Below are positions 45,046-52,856 of a stretch of 64,000 bases of DNA, one piece after another (within the stretch, counting starts at the first letter, position 1; each line of letters opens with the position of its first letter). The translations under genes and the position numbers were made by a program. Where the stretch lies: NCBI GenBank assembly GCA_003526845.1, contig DPVM01000007.1, positions 62,001 through 126,000 of the forward strand. The letters are read 5' to 3'. A model generated the notes under the pieces. It was given only the letters and a program-made list of their open reading frames with translations. It ran no database searches and was not told where the DNA came from. Source of the DNA: Oscillospiraceae bacterium (GTDB lineage Bacteria > Bacillota > Clostridia > Oscillospirales > Acutalibacteraceae).

Positions 45046-45077
45046 CTCGACAACGATTATTTTTAAGGAGGATTATT

Positions 45078-46562
45078 ATGGATACAAGATTCGCTATCAC
45101 AGAGTATCCTAATGCTGCTGCTCTTACCGCACAGCTTGATGCACTCATCAAAAAACCTATCTATTCAATCAACAGAGCCGCTCTTAAGGAGTATGAACAA
45201 GAATACTTCGAGAAGAAGTGCGCTAAATCTAAAGAAATGATTACCGAAGCTAAGGAAGTTATCCCCGGCGGTGTTCAGCACAACCTCGCTTTCAACTATC
45301 CTTTCCCAATCGTAATGGTTAAAGCAAAGGGCAACAGACTTTGGGATATCGACGGCAACGAATACTTCGATTTCCTTCAGGCAGGCGGTCCTACAATCAT
45401 CGGTTCAAACGACGATGTTGTTAAAGAAGAAGTCAAGAAACTTCTTGACGATTGCGGTCCTTCAACAGGTCTTTTCCACCCATATGAGTACAAGCTTGCT
45501 AAAAAAATCAGCGAGTGCGTTCCTTCAGTAGAAATGTTCCGTATGCTCGGTTCAGGTACTGAGGCTTGTATGTGTGCTGTTCGTGTTGCTCGTCTTGCAA
45601 CAGGTCATAAGAATATAATTAAAATGGGCGGCGCTTACCACGGCTGGTCAGATCAGCTTGCTTGGGGTATGCGTGTTCCTGGTACACTTAACCTTCAGTC
45701 ACACGGTGTTCCTATGTTTGTATTCAAGCACACACAGGAATTCTTCCCGAACGATCTTAAAGACCTCGAGAAGAAACTTAAAATCAACAAACTCCGCGGC
45801 GGCACAGCTGCTGTATTCATCGAGCCGTGCGGCCCTGAATCAGCTACCCGTCCGGTTGATAAGGACTTCCCGAAGGGTGTTCAGGCTCTTTGCCGTAAGT
45901 ATGGCGCTCTTCTTGTATGCGATGAGGTTGTTACCGGCTTCCGTATCGGTCTTTCAGGTGCTCAAGGCTATTATGGTATTGACCCTGATATTACAATCTT
46001 CGGTAAGATTATCGCAGGCGGCTATCCGGGTGCAGGCGGCATCGGCGGCCACAGAGAAGTTATGAAATATCTCGGTGCAGGTCTTGATAAGGCTGAAGGC
46101 AAGAAGATTCACAAGGCAATGTGTGGCGGTACAATGGCTGCTACTCCGATTTCTTGTTGCGCAGGTTATACAGTAATTAACGAAATCGAAAAGAGAAATG
46201 CTTGCCAGGTTGCAGGTCAAATGGCTGACAGACTTGTTAAGGGTCTTAACGATTCTATCAAAAAGTATGATCTTCCTTTCGTTTGCTACAATGTCGGCTC
46301 AATTTGTCAGCTTCACACTGTTGCTACAATGCACTTCAGAATTAACTGGAAAAAGCCTTGGACAATTCCGTCGGTACTTAAAGAAACAGGCATCCGTCAA
46401 ACAGAGATGCAGTACATGGGCGCTGCTTACATGGCAGAAGGTCTTGTTACACTTGCAGGCTCTCGTCTTTACACCTCAAGCGCTTATACCGAAGAGGATA
46501 TTGATGAATGCATCAGAAGATTCGACAAGGTTCTTTCCAAGTGCGAAAAGATTGATTACTAA
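45078..46562 (+). CDS. Class III PLP aminotransferase (GSA-aminotransferase-like)
   Basis: This 494-residue protein belongs to the class III aminotransferases, nearest to the glutamate-1-semialdehyde aminomutase branch. The PLP lysine is K310 in TIFGKIIAGGYPGAG and the cofactor aspartate is D282 in LVCDEVVTGFR. FRMLGSGTEACMCAVRVAR is the phosphate-binding region. It is longer than HemL (about 430), and no other tetrapyrrole genes are near, so a catabolic role is more likely. AAGGAGG precedes the ATG; the frame is open further upstream through the operators, which excludes the earlier start. It leads an operon with a class II aldolase. Confidence 0.85.
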   Translation: MDTRFAITEYPNAAALTAQLDALIKKPIYSINRAALKEYEQEYFEKKCAKSKEMITEAKEVIPGGVQHNLAFNYPFPIVMVKAKGNRLWDIDGNEYFDFLQAGGPTIIGSNDDVVKEEVKKLLDDCGPSTGLFHPYEYKLAKKISECVPSVEMFRMLGSGTEACMCAVRVARLATGHKNIIKMGGAYHGWSDQLAWGMRVPGTLNLQSHGVPMFVFKHTQEFFPNDLKDLEKKLKINKLRGGTAAVFIEPCGPESATRPVDKDFPKGVQALCRKYGALLVCDEVVTGFRIGLSGAQGYYGIDPDITIFGKIIAGGYPGAGGIGGHREVMKYLGAGLDKAEGKKIHKAMCGGTMAATPISCCAGYTVINEIEKRNACQVAGQMADRLVKGLNDSIKKYDLPFVCYNVGSICQLHTVATMHFRINWKKPWTIPSVLKETGIRQTEMQYMGAAYMAEGLVTLAGSRLYTSSAYTEEDIDECIRRFDKVLSKCEKIDY

Positions 46563-46625
46563 TCAAATATAATTTAAGGGAGCGGGGCAACTCGCTCTCT
46601 TTAATGGCTTATATAGGAGAAAAAT

Positions 46626-47840
46626 ATGGCTTACGAAATTCAAGAAGCTAAAGAATTAGTTGTAAAAGCAGGAAAGGAACTTATCGAAAAGGGACTTATC
46701 GCTCGTACATGGGGCAACGTTTCGGCTCGTATTTCCGATACACAGTTTGTTATCACTCCGTCAGGCAGAGCATATGAGGACTTAACTCCCGATGAAATCG
46801 TTGTTGTTAATATCGACGATTGCTCATACGAGGGCGACATTAAGCCGTCATCGGAAAAGGGCGTTCACGCTGCCGCTTATCGTCATCATCCAACAGTTGA
46901 TTTCGTTATTCATACTCACCAAAAGGCTGCAACAATCGTCAGCATCACAGGTATGACAGTAACAAATGTTTATGACGAGTTCAAGGGCATTCTCGGCGAC
47001 ACTGTTCCTTGCGCAAAATATGCAATGTCAACAACAGAGCCTCTTCGCAAAAATGTTGAAGAGTGCATTATAGAAAACCCAAGCGCTCGCGCAATTATGC
47101 TTATGCACCACGGCGCACTTGTTATGGGCGACGATTATGACCACGCTTTCGCTCTTGCCGAAAATCTTGAGGCTTGTTGCGATAAGGTTATTAAGGATAA
47201 CTATCTCCGTCATTCTTGGGAAAAGACTTATTCCGACGACGCTAAGAGAGCATATTTCCTTGACAAAAAAGACGCAGGCAAAATGCCTGAGTCAATTTGT
47301 GACCTCGGCTCATCTGTAAGATGTGGAAACACTTTCACTCTTACAGTCGGCGACAAAACACTTGATGTCAGCACAGACAACGGCGTCGGTGTAAACGGTA
47401 TCGCTCCTAAGGTTGAAAAAATTCACCGCGCTATTTATAACGCAACCGGTTGCACAATGATTAAGCATGTTACAACTCCCGATGTTGTCGCTGTTTCTTG
47501 CACCGGCGAAAATATGCGCCCGATGATTGATGACTTCGCTCAAATCGTTGGTCTTGATGTTAAAAATGAACCTTGGATTAACGGCGATACAGACGAATGT
47601 GCAAAGGCAATTGCTAAAGCCGCAAAGGGAAGAAACGCTGTTCTTATCGAGGGCAACGGCGCTCTTGTATTCGGTAATACAGAGGGCGACATTCAAGCCC
47701 TTGAGATTATTATGGATAAGGGCTGCGCCGCAGTTGTTGATTGCGACATCTTCAATCGTCCGCACTATGTTCCAAAGGCAGAATGCTTCCTTATGAGAAC
47801 AGTTTATCTTGCAAAGTATTCAAAGCAAATTGATGAATAA
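46626..47840 (+). CDS. Class II aldolase with a degenerate second copy
   Basis: This 404-residue protein is about twice the usual length. The first half, residues 1-215, is a class II aldolase/epimerase like fuculose-phosphate aldolase, with zinc ligands H96 and H98 in VIHTHQ, H161/H162 in LMHHGALVMG, and a catalytic glutamate E77. The second half, about 230-404, aligns with the first: MIKHVTTPDVVAVSCTG matches the HTH strand and LIEGNGALVFG matches the HHG strand. Its metal histidines are not conserved. The intact half should cleave a phosphorylated ketose to dihydroxyacetone phosphate or a related product. It is 63 bp downstream of the aminotransferase. Confidence 0.82.
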   Translation: MAYEIQEAKELVVKAGKELIEKGLIARTWGNVSARISDTQFVITPSGRAYEDLTPDEIVVVNIDDCSYEGDIKPSSEKGVHAAAYRHHPTVDFVIHTHQKAATIVSITGMTVTNVYDEFKGILGDTVPCAKYAMSTTEPLRKNVEECIIENPSARAIMLMHHGALVMGDDYDHAFALAENLEACCDKVIKDNYLRHSWEKTYSDDAKRAYFLDKKDAGKMPESICDLGSSVRCGNTFTLTVGDKTLDVSTDNGVGVNGIAPKVEKIHRAIYNATGCTMIKHVTTPDVVAVSCTGENMRPMIDDFAQIVGLDVKNEPWINGDTDECAKAIAKAAKGRNAVLIEGNGALVFGNTEGDIQALEIIMDKGCAAVVDCDIFNRPHYVPKAECFLMRTVYLAKYSKQIDE

Positions 47841-47872
47841 TTGAATAGATAAAATTTAAAAGTATAAATTAC

Positions 47873-47902
47873 AAAAGGAGGTCATATGACCTCCTTTTTC
47901 TT
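47873..47902. terminator. Bidirectional terminator
   Basis: The segment reads AAAAGGAGGTCAT followed by its exact complement ATGACCTCCTTTT, a 26-bp palindrome with a T run after it. Confidence 0.85.
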
Positions 47903-47920
47903 ATGTTCAAATATTGTTAA

Positions 47921-48538
47921 TCAGTCAAACACAGTTTCCCAATTGTTGCTTTCGTGCGCCTCAAAACACATTTTGATTTGCTCCTCGTTATTCTTTTCGG
48001 TTGCAAGGGAGGGGAGAGAGTCAAGCGAAAAATAGTCAAAACCGACTGTTTCGGTGTTTTCTTTAAATTCACCGCCCGTTGCAGTGCATAAAACAAAAAT
48101 TTTGCATACTTTGTAGGCGTATCGCGGTTTGTTGTGCTTTTCTCTGTCCTGCACGGCTATAATTTTATCCGCCGTGACATCAAGCCCCGATTCTTCCTTG
48201 ACCTCTTTGATAGTGTTTTCTTTGACGGAACAGTTTACATCAACCCAGCCGCCGGGGAGCGACCATGTGCCGTTGTTTTCTTTGACAAGGAGTATTTTGT
48301 CTTCCTTGAAAATTGCCGCGCGTGTGTCGATTTTCGGCGTTTGATAACCGATTTCATTGCAGAACAGGGTCTTGACTTTTTCGCTGTCAAGACCGCTTTT
48401 GTTTGCAATTATTTCTGCCGAAATTTCACGGATTCGTTCATACCGCTCCAAATCAAATTTATCCTTGCCGTATGTCAGCCCCGCTTGCGCAAGACTTTGC
48501 AACTCAATCGCCCAGTCAAGCCAAATATCCTTTTCCAT
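47921..48538 (-). CDS. NUDIX hydrolase with N-terminal helical domain
   Basis: This 205-residue protein has an N-terminal domain of about 65 residues (WLDWAIELQSLAQAGL) seen in NUDIX proteins that act on nucleoside-diphosphate-linked compounds. A NUDIX domain with LPGGWVDVNCSVKENTIKE follows. Against the NUDIX box Gx5Ex7REUxEExGU, the first Glu is Cys and the Arg is Lys; the key EE of KEVKEESGL is kept. NDP-sugar or ADP-ribose-type hydrolysis is a guess. The gene is last on its strand and is separated from the PqqD-like gene by a terminator hairpin. Confidence 0.82.
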   Translation of the reverse strand: MEKDIWLDWAIELQSLAQAGLTYGKDKFDLERYERIREISAEIIANKSGLDSEKVKTLFCNEIGYQTPKIDTRAAIFKEDKILLVKENNGTWSLPGGWVDVNCSVKENTIKEVKEESGLDVTADKIIAVQDREKHNKPRYAYKVCKIFVLCTATGGEFKENTETVGFDYFSLDSLPSLATEKNNEEQIKMCFEAHESNNWETVFD

Positions 48539-48555
48539 ATAGTCCCATCCTTATA

Positions 48556-48610
48556 AAAATGCCTATGTAAGTACACTGCAATTTTACACAATGTACCGTC
48601 ATAGGCATGC
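48556..48610 (-). terminator. Terminator of the transketolase operon
   Basis: ATGCCTATG and CATAGGCAT form the outer stem and GTACA/TGTAC an inner one. On the minus strand ATTTTTATA follows the outer stem. Confidence 0.7.
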
Positions 48611-48612
48611 TT

Positions 48613-48879
48613 TTATTCGTCTAAAAGATTGTTTTCTTTCAGCATTGTAATGAATTTTTTTAAATCTTCCTCTGCGCGTGATTTTTCAACATCGTATTCG
48701 CTTGTGATTTTTTTAATCGCATCGTCAAATGTTGTGTCATTTTGCAAACAGTCCCAAAAGAACGAGCCGCTCTCGTTGAGAGTAATCATTCCGTTGAACT
48801 CGCTAGCCTCTTTGCCGACAGGTACAACAATGTATGAGCCGGCAATTTCGCGCTTTGCAAATCCGTTTTTAATCTTCAT
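48613..48879 (-). CDS. PqqD-like (RiPP recognition element) protein
   Basis: This 88-residue protein matches the PqqD family: an N-terminal beta hairpin (GSYIVVPVGKEASEFNGMITLNE cut into strands) and then FFWDCLQND and three helices. PqqD proteins hold leader peptides for peptide-modifying enzymes. No radical SAM enzyme or precursor peptide is adjacent. Instead its ATG shares a base with the stop of the transketolase C-terminal subunit, so it is translated with transketolase. Its role there is unknown. Confidence 0.75.
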   Translation of the reverse strand: MKIKNGFAKREIAGSYIVVPVGKEASEFNGMITLNESGSFFWDCLQNDTTFDDAIKKITSEYDVEKSRAEEDLKKFITMLKENNLLDE

Positions 48880-49820
48880 TATTTAACAAAATCCTCTGCT
48901 GTTTTAACAATGTTTTCTGCGCTTAAACCGAATTGCTTTAAAAGCTCCTTTGCCGGTCCCGAATGACCGAATTCATCGTTTACGCCGATTCTCTTAACCG
49001 GAGTAGGGCAGTTCTCGCTGAGCGCCACACAAACGGCCTCGCCTAATCCGCCGATAATGTTGTGCTCCTCAACAGTGATAACCTTGCCGGTTTTCTTTGC
49101 CGATTTAACAATAAGCTCCGTGTCAAGCGGCTTGATTGTCGCAATGTTGATTACCTCTGCGTCGATGCCTTTTGCCTCAAGCTCCTTTGCGGCTTCGATA
49201 GCCTCAGCTACCATAAGACCGTTTGCAATGATAGAAACATCGTTACCCTCTTTGATAACCTCACCCTTGCCGATTTCAAACTTGTAGCTGTCATCGTGGA
49301 ATACAGGCACTGCAAGTCTGCCGAATCTGAGATAAACGGGTCCCTCATATTTGTATGCGGCTTTTACTGCCTGCTTTGCTTCAATATCGTCAGCAGGGCA
49401 GATAACAACCATTCCCGGGATAGAGCGCATCAAAGCGAAATCCTCACAGCATTGGTGGCTTGCGCCGTCTTCACCTACGGAAATACCTGCGTGTGTTGCA
49501 CCGATTTTCACATTGAGGTGAGGGTATCCGATTGAGTTTCTTACCTGCTCAAAAGCTCTGCCTGCCGCAAACATGGCAAAACTTGATGCAAACGGAATAA
49601 GACCCATTGTCGAAAGTCCTGCCGCAACGCATACCATGTCTGCCTCTGCAATGCCGCAGTTGAAATGCTTTTCGGGATATTCCTTTTTGAAAATTCCTGT
49701 TTTTGTTGCCGCCGAAAGGTCTGCGTCAAGAACAACAAGCTTGTCGGCGCCCTCTGCTGCAAGTTCTTTTAACGCGTTACCGTAGCTGTCACGCGTTGCA
49801 ATGTTTTTTACTTCAGCCAT
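48879..49820 (-). CDS. Transketolase, C-terminal subunit
   Basis: This 313-residue protein holds the pyrimidine-binding and C-terminal domains of transketolase. VGEDGASHQCCEDFALMRS and TVEEHNIIGGLGEAVC are typical. It works with the separately coded N-terminal half to move two-carbon units between sugar phosphates. Split transketolases are common in anaerobic Firmicutes. It starts 2 bp after the N-terminal gene stop. A deoxyxylulose-phosphate-synthase-like role is less likely given the paired gene. Confidence 0.9.
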   Translation of the reverse strand: MAEVKNIATRDSYGNALKELAAEGADKLVVLDADLSAATKTGIFKKEYPEKHFNCGIAEADMVCVAAGLSTMGLIPFASSFAMFAAGRAFEQVRNSIGYPHLNVKIGATHAGISVGEDGASHQCCEDFALMRSIPGMVVICPADDIEAKQAVKAAYKYEGPVYLRFGRLAVPVFHDDSYKFEIGKGEVIKEGNDVSIIANGLMVAEAIEAAKELEAKGIDAEVINIATIKPLDTELIVKSAKKTGKVITVEEHNIIGGLGEAVCVALSENCPTPVKRIGVNDEFGHSGPAKELLKQFGLSAENIVKTAEDFVK

Positions 49821-49822
49821 TT

Positions 49823-50674
49823 TTACGCCTCCAATTCTGCCATCTTGGCATTCAATTCTTTCATAGCAATGTTGTATTCTTCCTCGTTAGGAGCTTTTCC
49901 GTGCCATCCTACTTGGTTTTCCATGTAAGATACGCCAAGACCCTTAACCGTCTTCATAATGATGCCGAAAGGCTTGCCGCTGCCGCGATTAGCGTGGAAT
50001 GCGTCAAATGCCTTGTCGATTTCGTCAAAATCGTTTCCGTTGATTGTCACATAATTAAGACCGAAAGCCTTGAGCTTCTCGTCAATCGGCTCTGCGCTCA
50101 TAACATCCTTGCAAGCGCCGTCAATCTGAAGTCCGTTAACATCAATGATTACGCAAAGATTGTCGAGTTTGTATTGGCTTGCAAACATCATTGCTTCCCA
50201 AACCTGACCCTCTTCGATTTCGCCGTCGCCCAAAAGGGTATATACTCTGATTTCGTCTTTGCCGAGATATTTTGCACCTTTAGCCATGCCTGCCGCAACG
50301 CTGATGCCTTGACCGAGTGAGCCTGTGCTCATGTCAATGCCCGGCACGGTGTTCATATTCGGGTGACCCTGAAGGTATGAGCCGATATGACGGAGTGTTT
50401 TCAAATCCTCAACAGGGAAAAATCCCTTGTATGCAAGTGCACTGTAAAGACCCGGTGCACAGTGACCCTTTGAAAGTACAAATCTGTCTCTGTCGTCCCA
50501 TTTCGGGTCCTTTGCGTTGTATCTCATCTCTTTGCCATAGAGGTATGCAAAAAGGTCTGCCGATGAAAGCGAACCGCCCGGATGACCGGCTTTTGCGTTA
50601 TATGTGCCCTCGATAATGCCCATTCTTATTTGAGTGGCAAATATCTCAAGCTCCTTTTTAGTTTGATTGTCCAT
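49823..50674 (-). CDS. Transketolase, N-terminal subunit
   Basis: This 283-residue protein is the thiamin-diphosphate-binding half of transketolase. The cofactor motif starts LLGDGEIEEGQVWEA and ends in CVIIDVNG. KAGHPGGSLSSAD and GHCAPGLYSALA are also family signatures. It begins the operon that continues with the C-terminal half and the PqqD-like gene. The ATG at 50674 has AAAGGAG upstream; the frame is open 9 codons earlier. It links pentose and triose/hexose phosphates and may process products of the neighbouring sugar-kinase/aldolase module, which is inference. Confidence 0.92.
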   Translation of the reverse strand: MDNQTKKELEIFATQIRMGIIEGTYNAKAGHPGGSLSSADLFAYLYGKEMRYNAKDPKWDDRDRFVLSKGHCAPGLYSALAYKGFFPVEDLKTLRHIGSYLQGHPNMNTVPGIDMSTGSLGQGISVAAGMAKGAKYLGKDEIRVYTLLGDGEIEEGQVWEAMMFASQYKLDNLCVIIDVNGLQIDGACKDVMSAEPIDEKLKAFGLNYVTINGNDFDEIDKAFDAFHANRGSGKPFGIIMKTVKGLGVSYMENQVGWHGKAPNEEEYNIAMKELNAKMAELEA

Positions 50675-50705
50675 AGCCCAATCTCCTTTGTTTTTTATCA
50701 CTATT

Positions 50706-50734
50706 ATTGTAACAAATTAAACAGCTTTGTGCAA
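50706..50734 (-). promoter_or_regulatory. Promoter of the transketolase operon
   Basis: On the minus strand TTGCAC and TACAAT are separated by 17 bp, about 32 bp before the start codon. Confidence 0.65.
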
Positions 50735-50815
50735 TATCAATTTTGTAAATATAATATGTATTCTCATTATATATTATATACAATCTCAATAATATTCATA
50801 AAAAACAGCATAAAT

Positions 50816-50852
50816 AAAAGCTCCGCGCGGTTGCCCGAACGGAGCCTTTTGT
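50816..50852 (-). terminator. Terminator of the GGGtGRT operon
   Basis: On the minus strand GGCTCCG and CGCGGAGC form a stem around a GC-rich loop, followed by TTTTATTTATG. Confidence 0.65.
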
Positions 50853-50870
50853 TTATAGGTAAGATGTTAA

Positions 50871-51869
50871 TTATTTGCTTGCTTCTTCAACTGCAACTGC
50901 GCATGCAACTGTTGCACCAACCATCGGGTTGTTACCCATACCGATAAGTCCCATCATCTCAACGTGAGCCGGAACTGAAGATGAGCCTGCAAACTGTGCA
51001 TCGCTGTGCATTCTGCCCATAGTATCTGTCATACCGTAAGAAGCAGGACCTGCAGCCATGTTATCAGGATGAAGTGTACGGCCTGTGCCGCCGCCTGATG
51101 CTACTGAGAAATATTTCTTGCCCTTTTCAACACATTCCTTCTTGTATGTGCCTGCAACAGGGTGTTGGAAACGAGTCGGGTTTGTTGAGTTACCTGTGAT
51201 AGAAACATCAACGCCCTCTTTCCACATGATAGCAACGCCTTCTGTTACATCGTTAGCGCCGTAGCAGTTAACCTTTGCACGAAGACCGTCTGAATATGCC
51301 TTGCGGAATACTTCCTTAACCTCACCGGTGTAGTAATCCATCTCTGTTTCAACATATGTGAAACCGTTGATTCTTGCGATGATTTGAGCAGCGTCTTTGC
51401 CGAGACCGTTAAGAATAACTCTGAGAGGAGTCTTTCTTACTTTGTTAGCCTTTTCGGCAATACCGATTGCACCCTCTGCGGCAGCGAATGATTCGTGACC
51501 TGCAAGGAATGCGAAGCACTCTGTGTCCTCTTCAAGAAGCATCTTGCCGAGGTTACCGTGACCGAGACCAACTTTTCTCTGGTCAGCAACAGAACCCGGG
51601 ATGCAGAAGCTTTGAAGACCCTCGCCGATTGCTGCAGCAGCGTCGGCAGCTCTTGTAGCGCCCTTCTTGAGAGCGATTGCGCAACCTACTGTGTAAGCCC
51701 ACTTTGCGTTCTCAAAGCAGATTGGCTGAATGCCTTCAACGATTTTGTAAGGGTCAAATCCCTTAGCTTGGCAGATTTCTCTGCACTCTTCGATTGATTT
51801 AATGTCATATTTAGCGAGAACTTCAAGAATTTGCTTCTCTCTTCTCTCATAAGATTCAAATAAAGCCAT
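50871..51869 (-). CDS. GGGtGRT family protein, function unknown
   Basis: This 332-residue protein carries the family-naming motif GGGTGRT at residues 259-265, within SVASGGGTGRTLHPDNM. It is probably cytoplasmic, with no signal or membrane segment. The family has no assigned reaction. Glycine-rich segments, and many Ala/Gly/Cys positions, suggest a nucleotide- or cofactor-binding enzyme. It follows a NifU-like gene by 17 bp with a good ribosome site (AAGGAGG), under one strong promoter. The pairing suggests a job tied to Fe-S chemistry; that is inference. Confidence 0.85.
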   Translation of the reverse strand: MALFESYERREKQILEVLAKYDIKSIEECREICQAKGFDPYKIVEGIQPICFENAKWAYTVGCAIALKKGATRAADAAAAIGEGLQSFCIPGSVADQRKVGLGHGNLGKMLLEEDTECFAFLAGHESFAAAEGAIGIAEKANKVRKTPLRVILNGLGKDAAQIIARINGFTYVETEMDYYTGEVKEVFRKAYSDGLRAKVNCYGANDVTEGVAIMWKEGVDVSITGNSTNPTRFQHPVAGTYKKECVEKGKKYFSVASGGGTGRTLHPDNMAAGPASYGMTDTMGRMHSDAQFAGSSSVPAHVEMMGLIGMGNNPMVGATVACAVAVEEASK

Positions 51870-51886
51870 TTTTGTGTCCTCCTTAA

Positions 51887-52579
51887 TTATTCTTTTCTCG
51901 GGTCGATGATTTTAACTGCGTCATTAACTCTGCCGTATTGACCTTGAGCTTTTTCAAATGCAGTGTTTGCATCGTCGCCGCCTTTGATGAAGTCCATCAT
52001 CTTGCCGAAGTTAACGAATTTGTAACCGATGATTTCGTTGTCCTCGTCAAGAGCAAGACCTGTTACATAACCATCTGTCATTTCAAGATAACGAGGGCCT
52101 TTTGCAAGTGTGCCATACATTGTACCAACCTGTGAACGAAGGCCTTTGCCGAGGTCCTCAAGTCCTGCACCGATTGTAAGACCGTCCTCTGAGAATGCAG
52201 ATTGTGAACGACCGTAAACAATCTGGAGGAAAAGCTCTCTCATAGCTGTGTTGATAGCGTCACAAACAAGGTCTGTGTTGAGAGCCTCAAGTATTGTTCT
52301 GCCCGGGAGAATTTCAGCAGCCATGGCAGCCGAGTGAGTCATACCTGAGCATCCTACTGTTTCAACAAGAGCCTCTTGAATAACGCCCTCCTTGATGTTA
52401 AGGCTGAGCTTGCATGTACCCTGTTGAGGTGCGCACCAGCCGATACCGTGTGTGAAGCCGGAAATGTCTTTGATTTCCTTAGCCTTAACCCATTTTGCCT
52501 CTTCTGGGATTGGAGCAGCACCGTGAGCAACGCCCTGAGCTACAGGACACATTGTTTCAACTTCGTGTGAATAAGTCAT
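51887..52579 (-). CDS. NifU/IscU-like scaffold-family protein
   Basis: This 230-residue protein contains a segment like the IscU/NifU N-terminal scaffold: VETVGCSGMTHSAAMAAEIL then PGRTILEAL. Cysteines that could bind a cluster are C49, C56, C77 and C106, with C11 near the start. It is longer than IscU (about 130), with an extra C-terminal part of unknown fold. No sufS or iscS gene is near, so it may not be the general Fe-S scaffold. It is the first gene of a two-gene operon with the GGGtGRT protein. Confidence 0.7.
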   Translation of the reverse strand: MTYSHEVETMCPVAQGVAHGAAPIPEEAKWVKAKEIKDISGFTHGIGWCAPQQGTCKLSLNIKEGVIQEALVETVGCSGMTHSAAMAAEILPGRTILEALNTDLVCDAINTAMRELFLQIVYGRSQSAFSEDGLTIGAGLEDLGKGLRSQVGTMYGTLAKGPRYLEMTDGYVTGLALDEDNEIIGYKFVNFGKMMDFIKGGDDANTAFEKAQGQYGRVNDAVKIIDPRKE

Positions 52580-52630
52580 TTTAATTAACTCCTTCCTTTT
52601 AATTCCGTTTCAGCCTGCAAAAACGCAGTC

Positions 52631-52654
52631 CGATAATAATTTCTAAAATTATCG
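52631..52654 (-). other. Leader hairpin of the NifU-like operon
   Basis: CGATAAT and ATTATCG form a stem around AATTTCTAAA in the 5' leader. It could be a stabilising hairpin or a binding site. Confidence 0.4.
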
Positions 52655-52659
52655 TAAAT

Positions 52660-52688
52660 ATTATACCCAATTTGTCTTCTCTCTTCAA
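52660..52688 (-). promoter_or_regulatory. Promoter of the NifU-like/GGGtGRT operon
   Basis: On the minus strand TTGAAG is followed after 17 bp by a perfect TATAAT. The leader is about 75 bp. Confidence 0.65.
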
Positions 52689-52794
52689 GTATTAATGTGA
52701 ATTTTTGACATTATTTTATATATTTATTTTAACCTTTTGCAAAAATTGTTTATTTTTAACTAAAATTGTACCTTTATTGTGTTATTTGTGTTAA

Positions 52795-52823
52795 TTGACA
52801 GCCGATTTTTACAGGGCTATAAT
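52795..52823 (+). promoter_or_regulatory. Consensus promoter of the membrane-protein gene
   Basis: Perfect TTGACA and perfect TATAAT are separated by exactly 17 bp. This is one of two fully consensus promoters in the window. Confidence 0.85.
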
Positions 52824-52856
52824 GTATTTACAGTATCGCTTTAAGGAGAAACGGTG

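Noticed and set aside
44961..45077. Upstream extension of the aminotransferase to 44961
   Set aside because: It would place the promoter and both operators inside the coding region; AAGGAGG before 45078 marks the real start.
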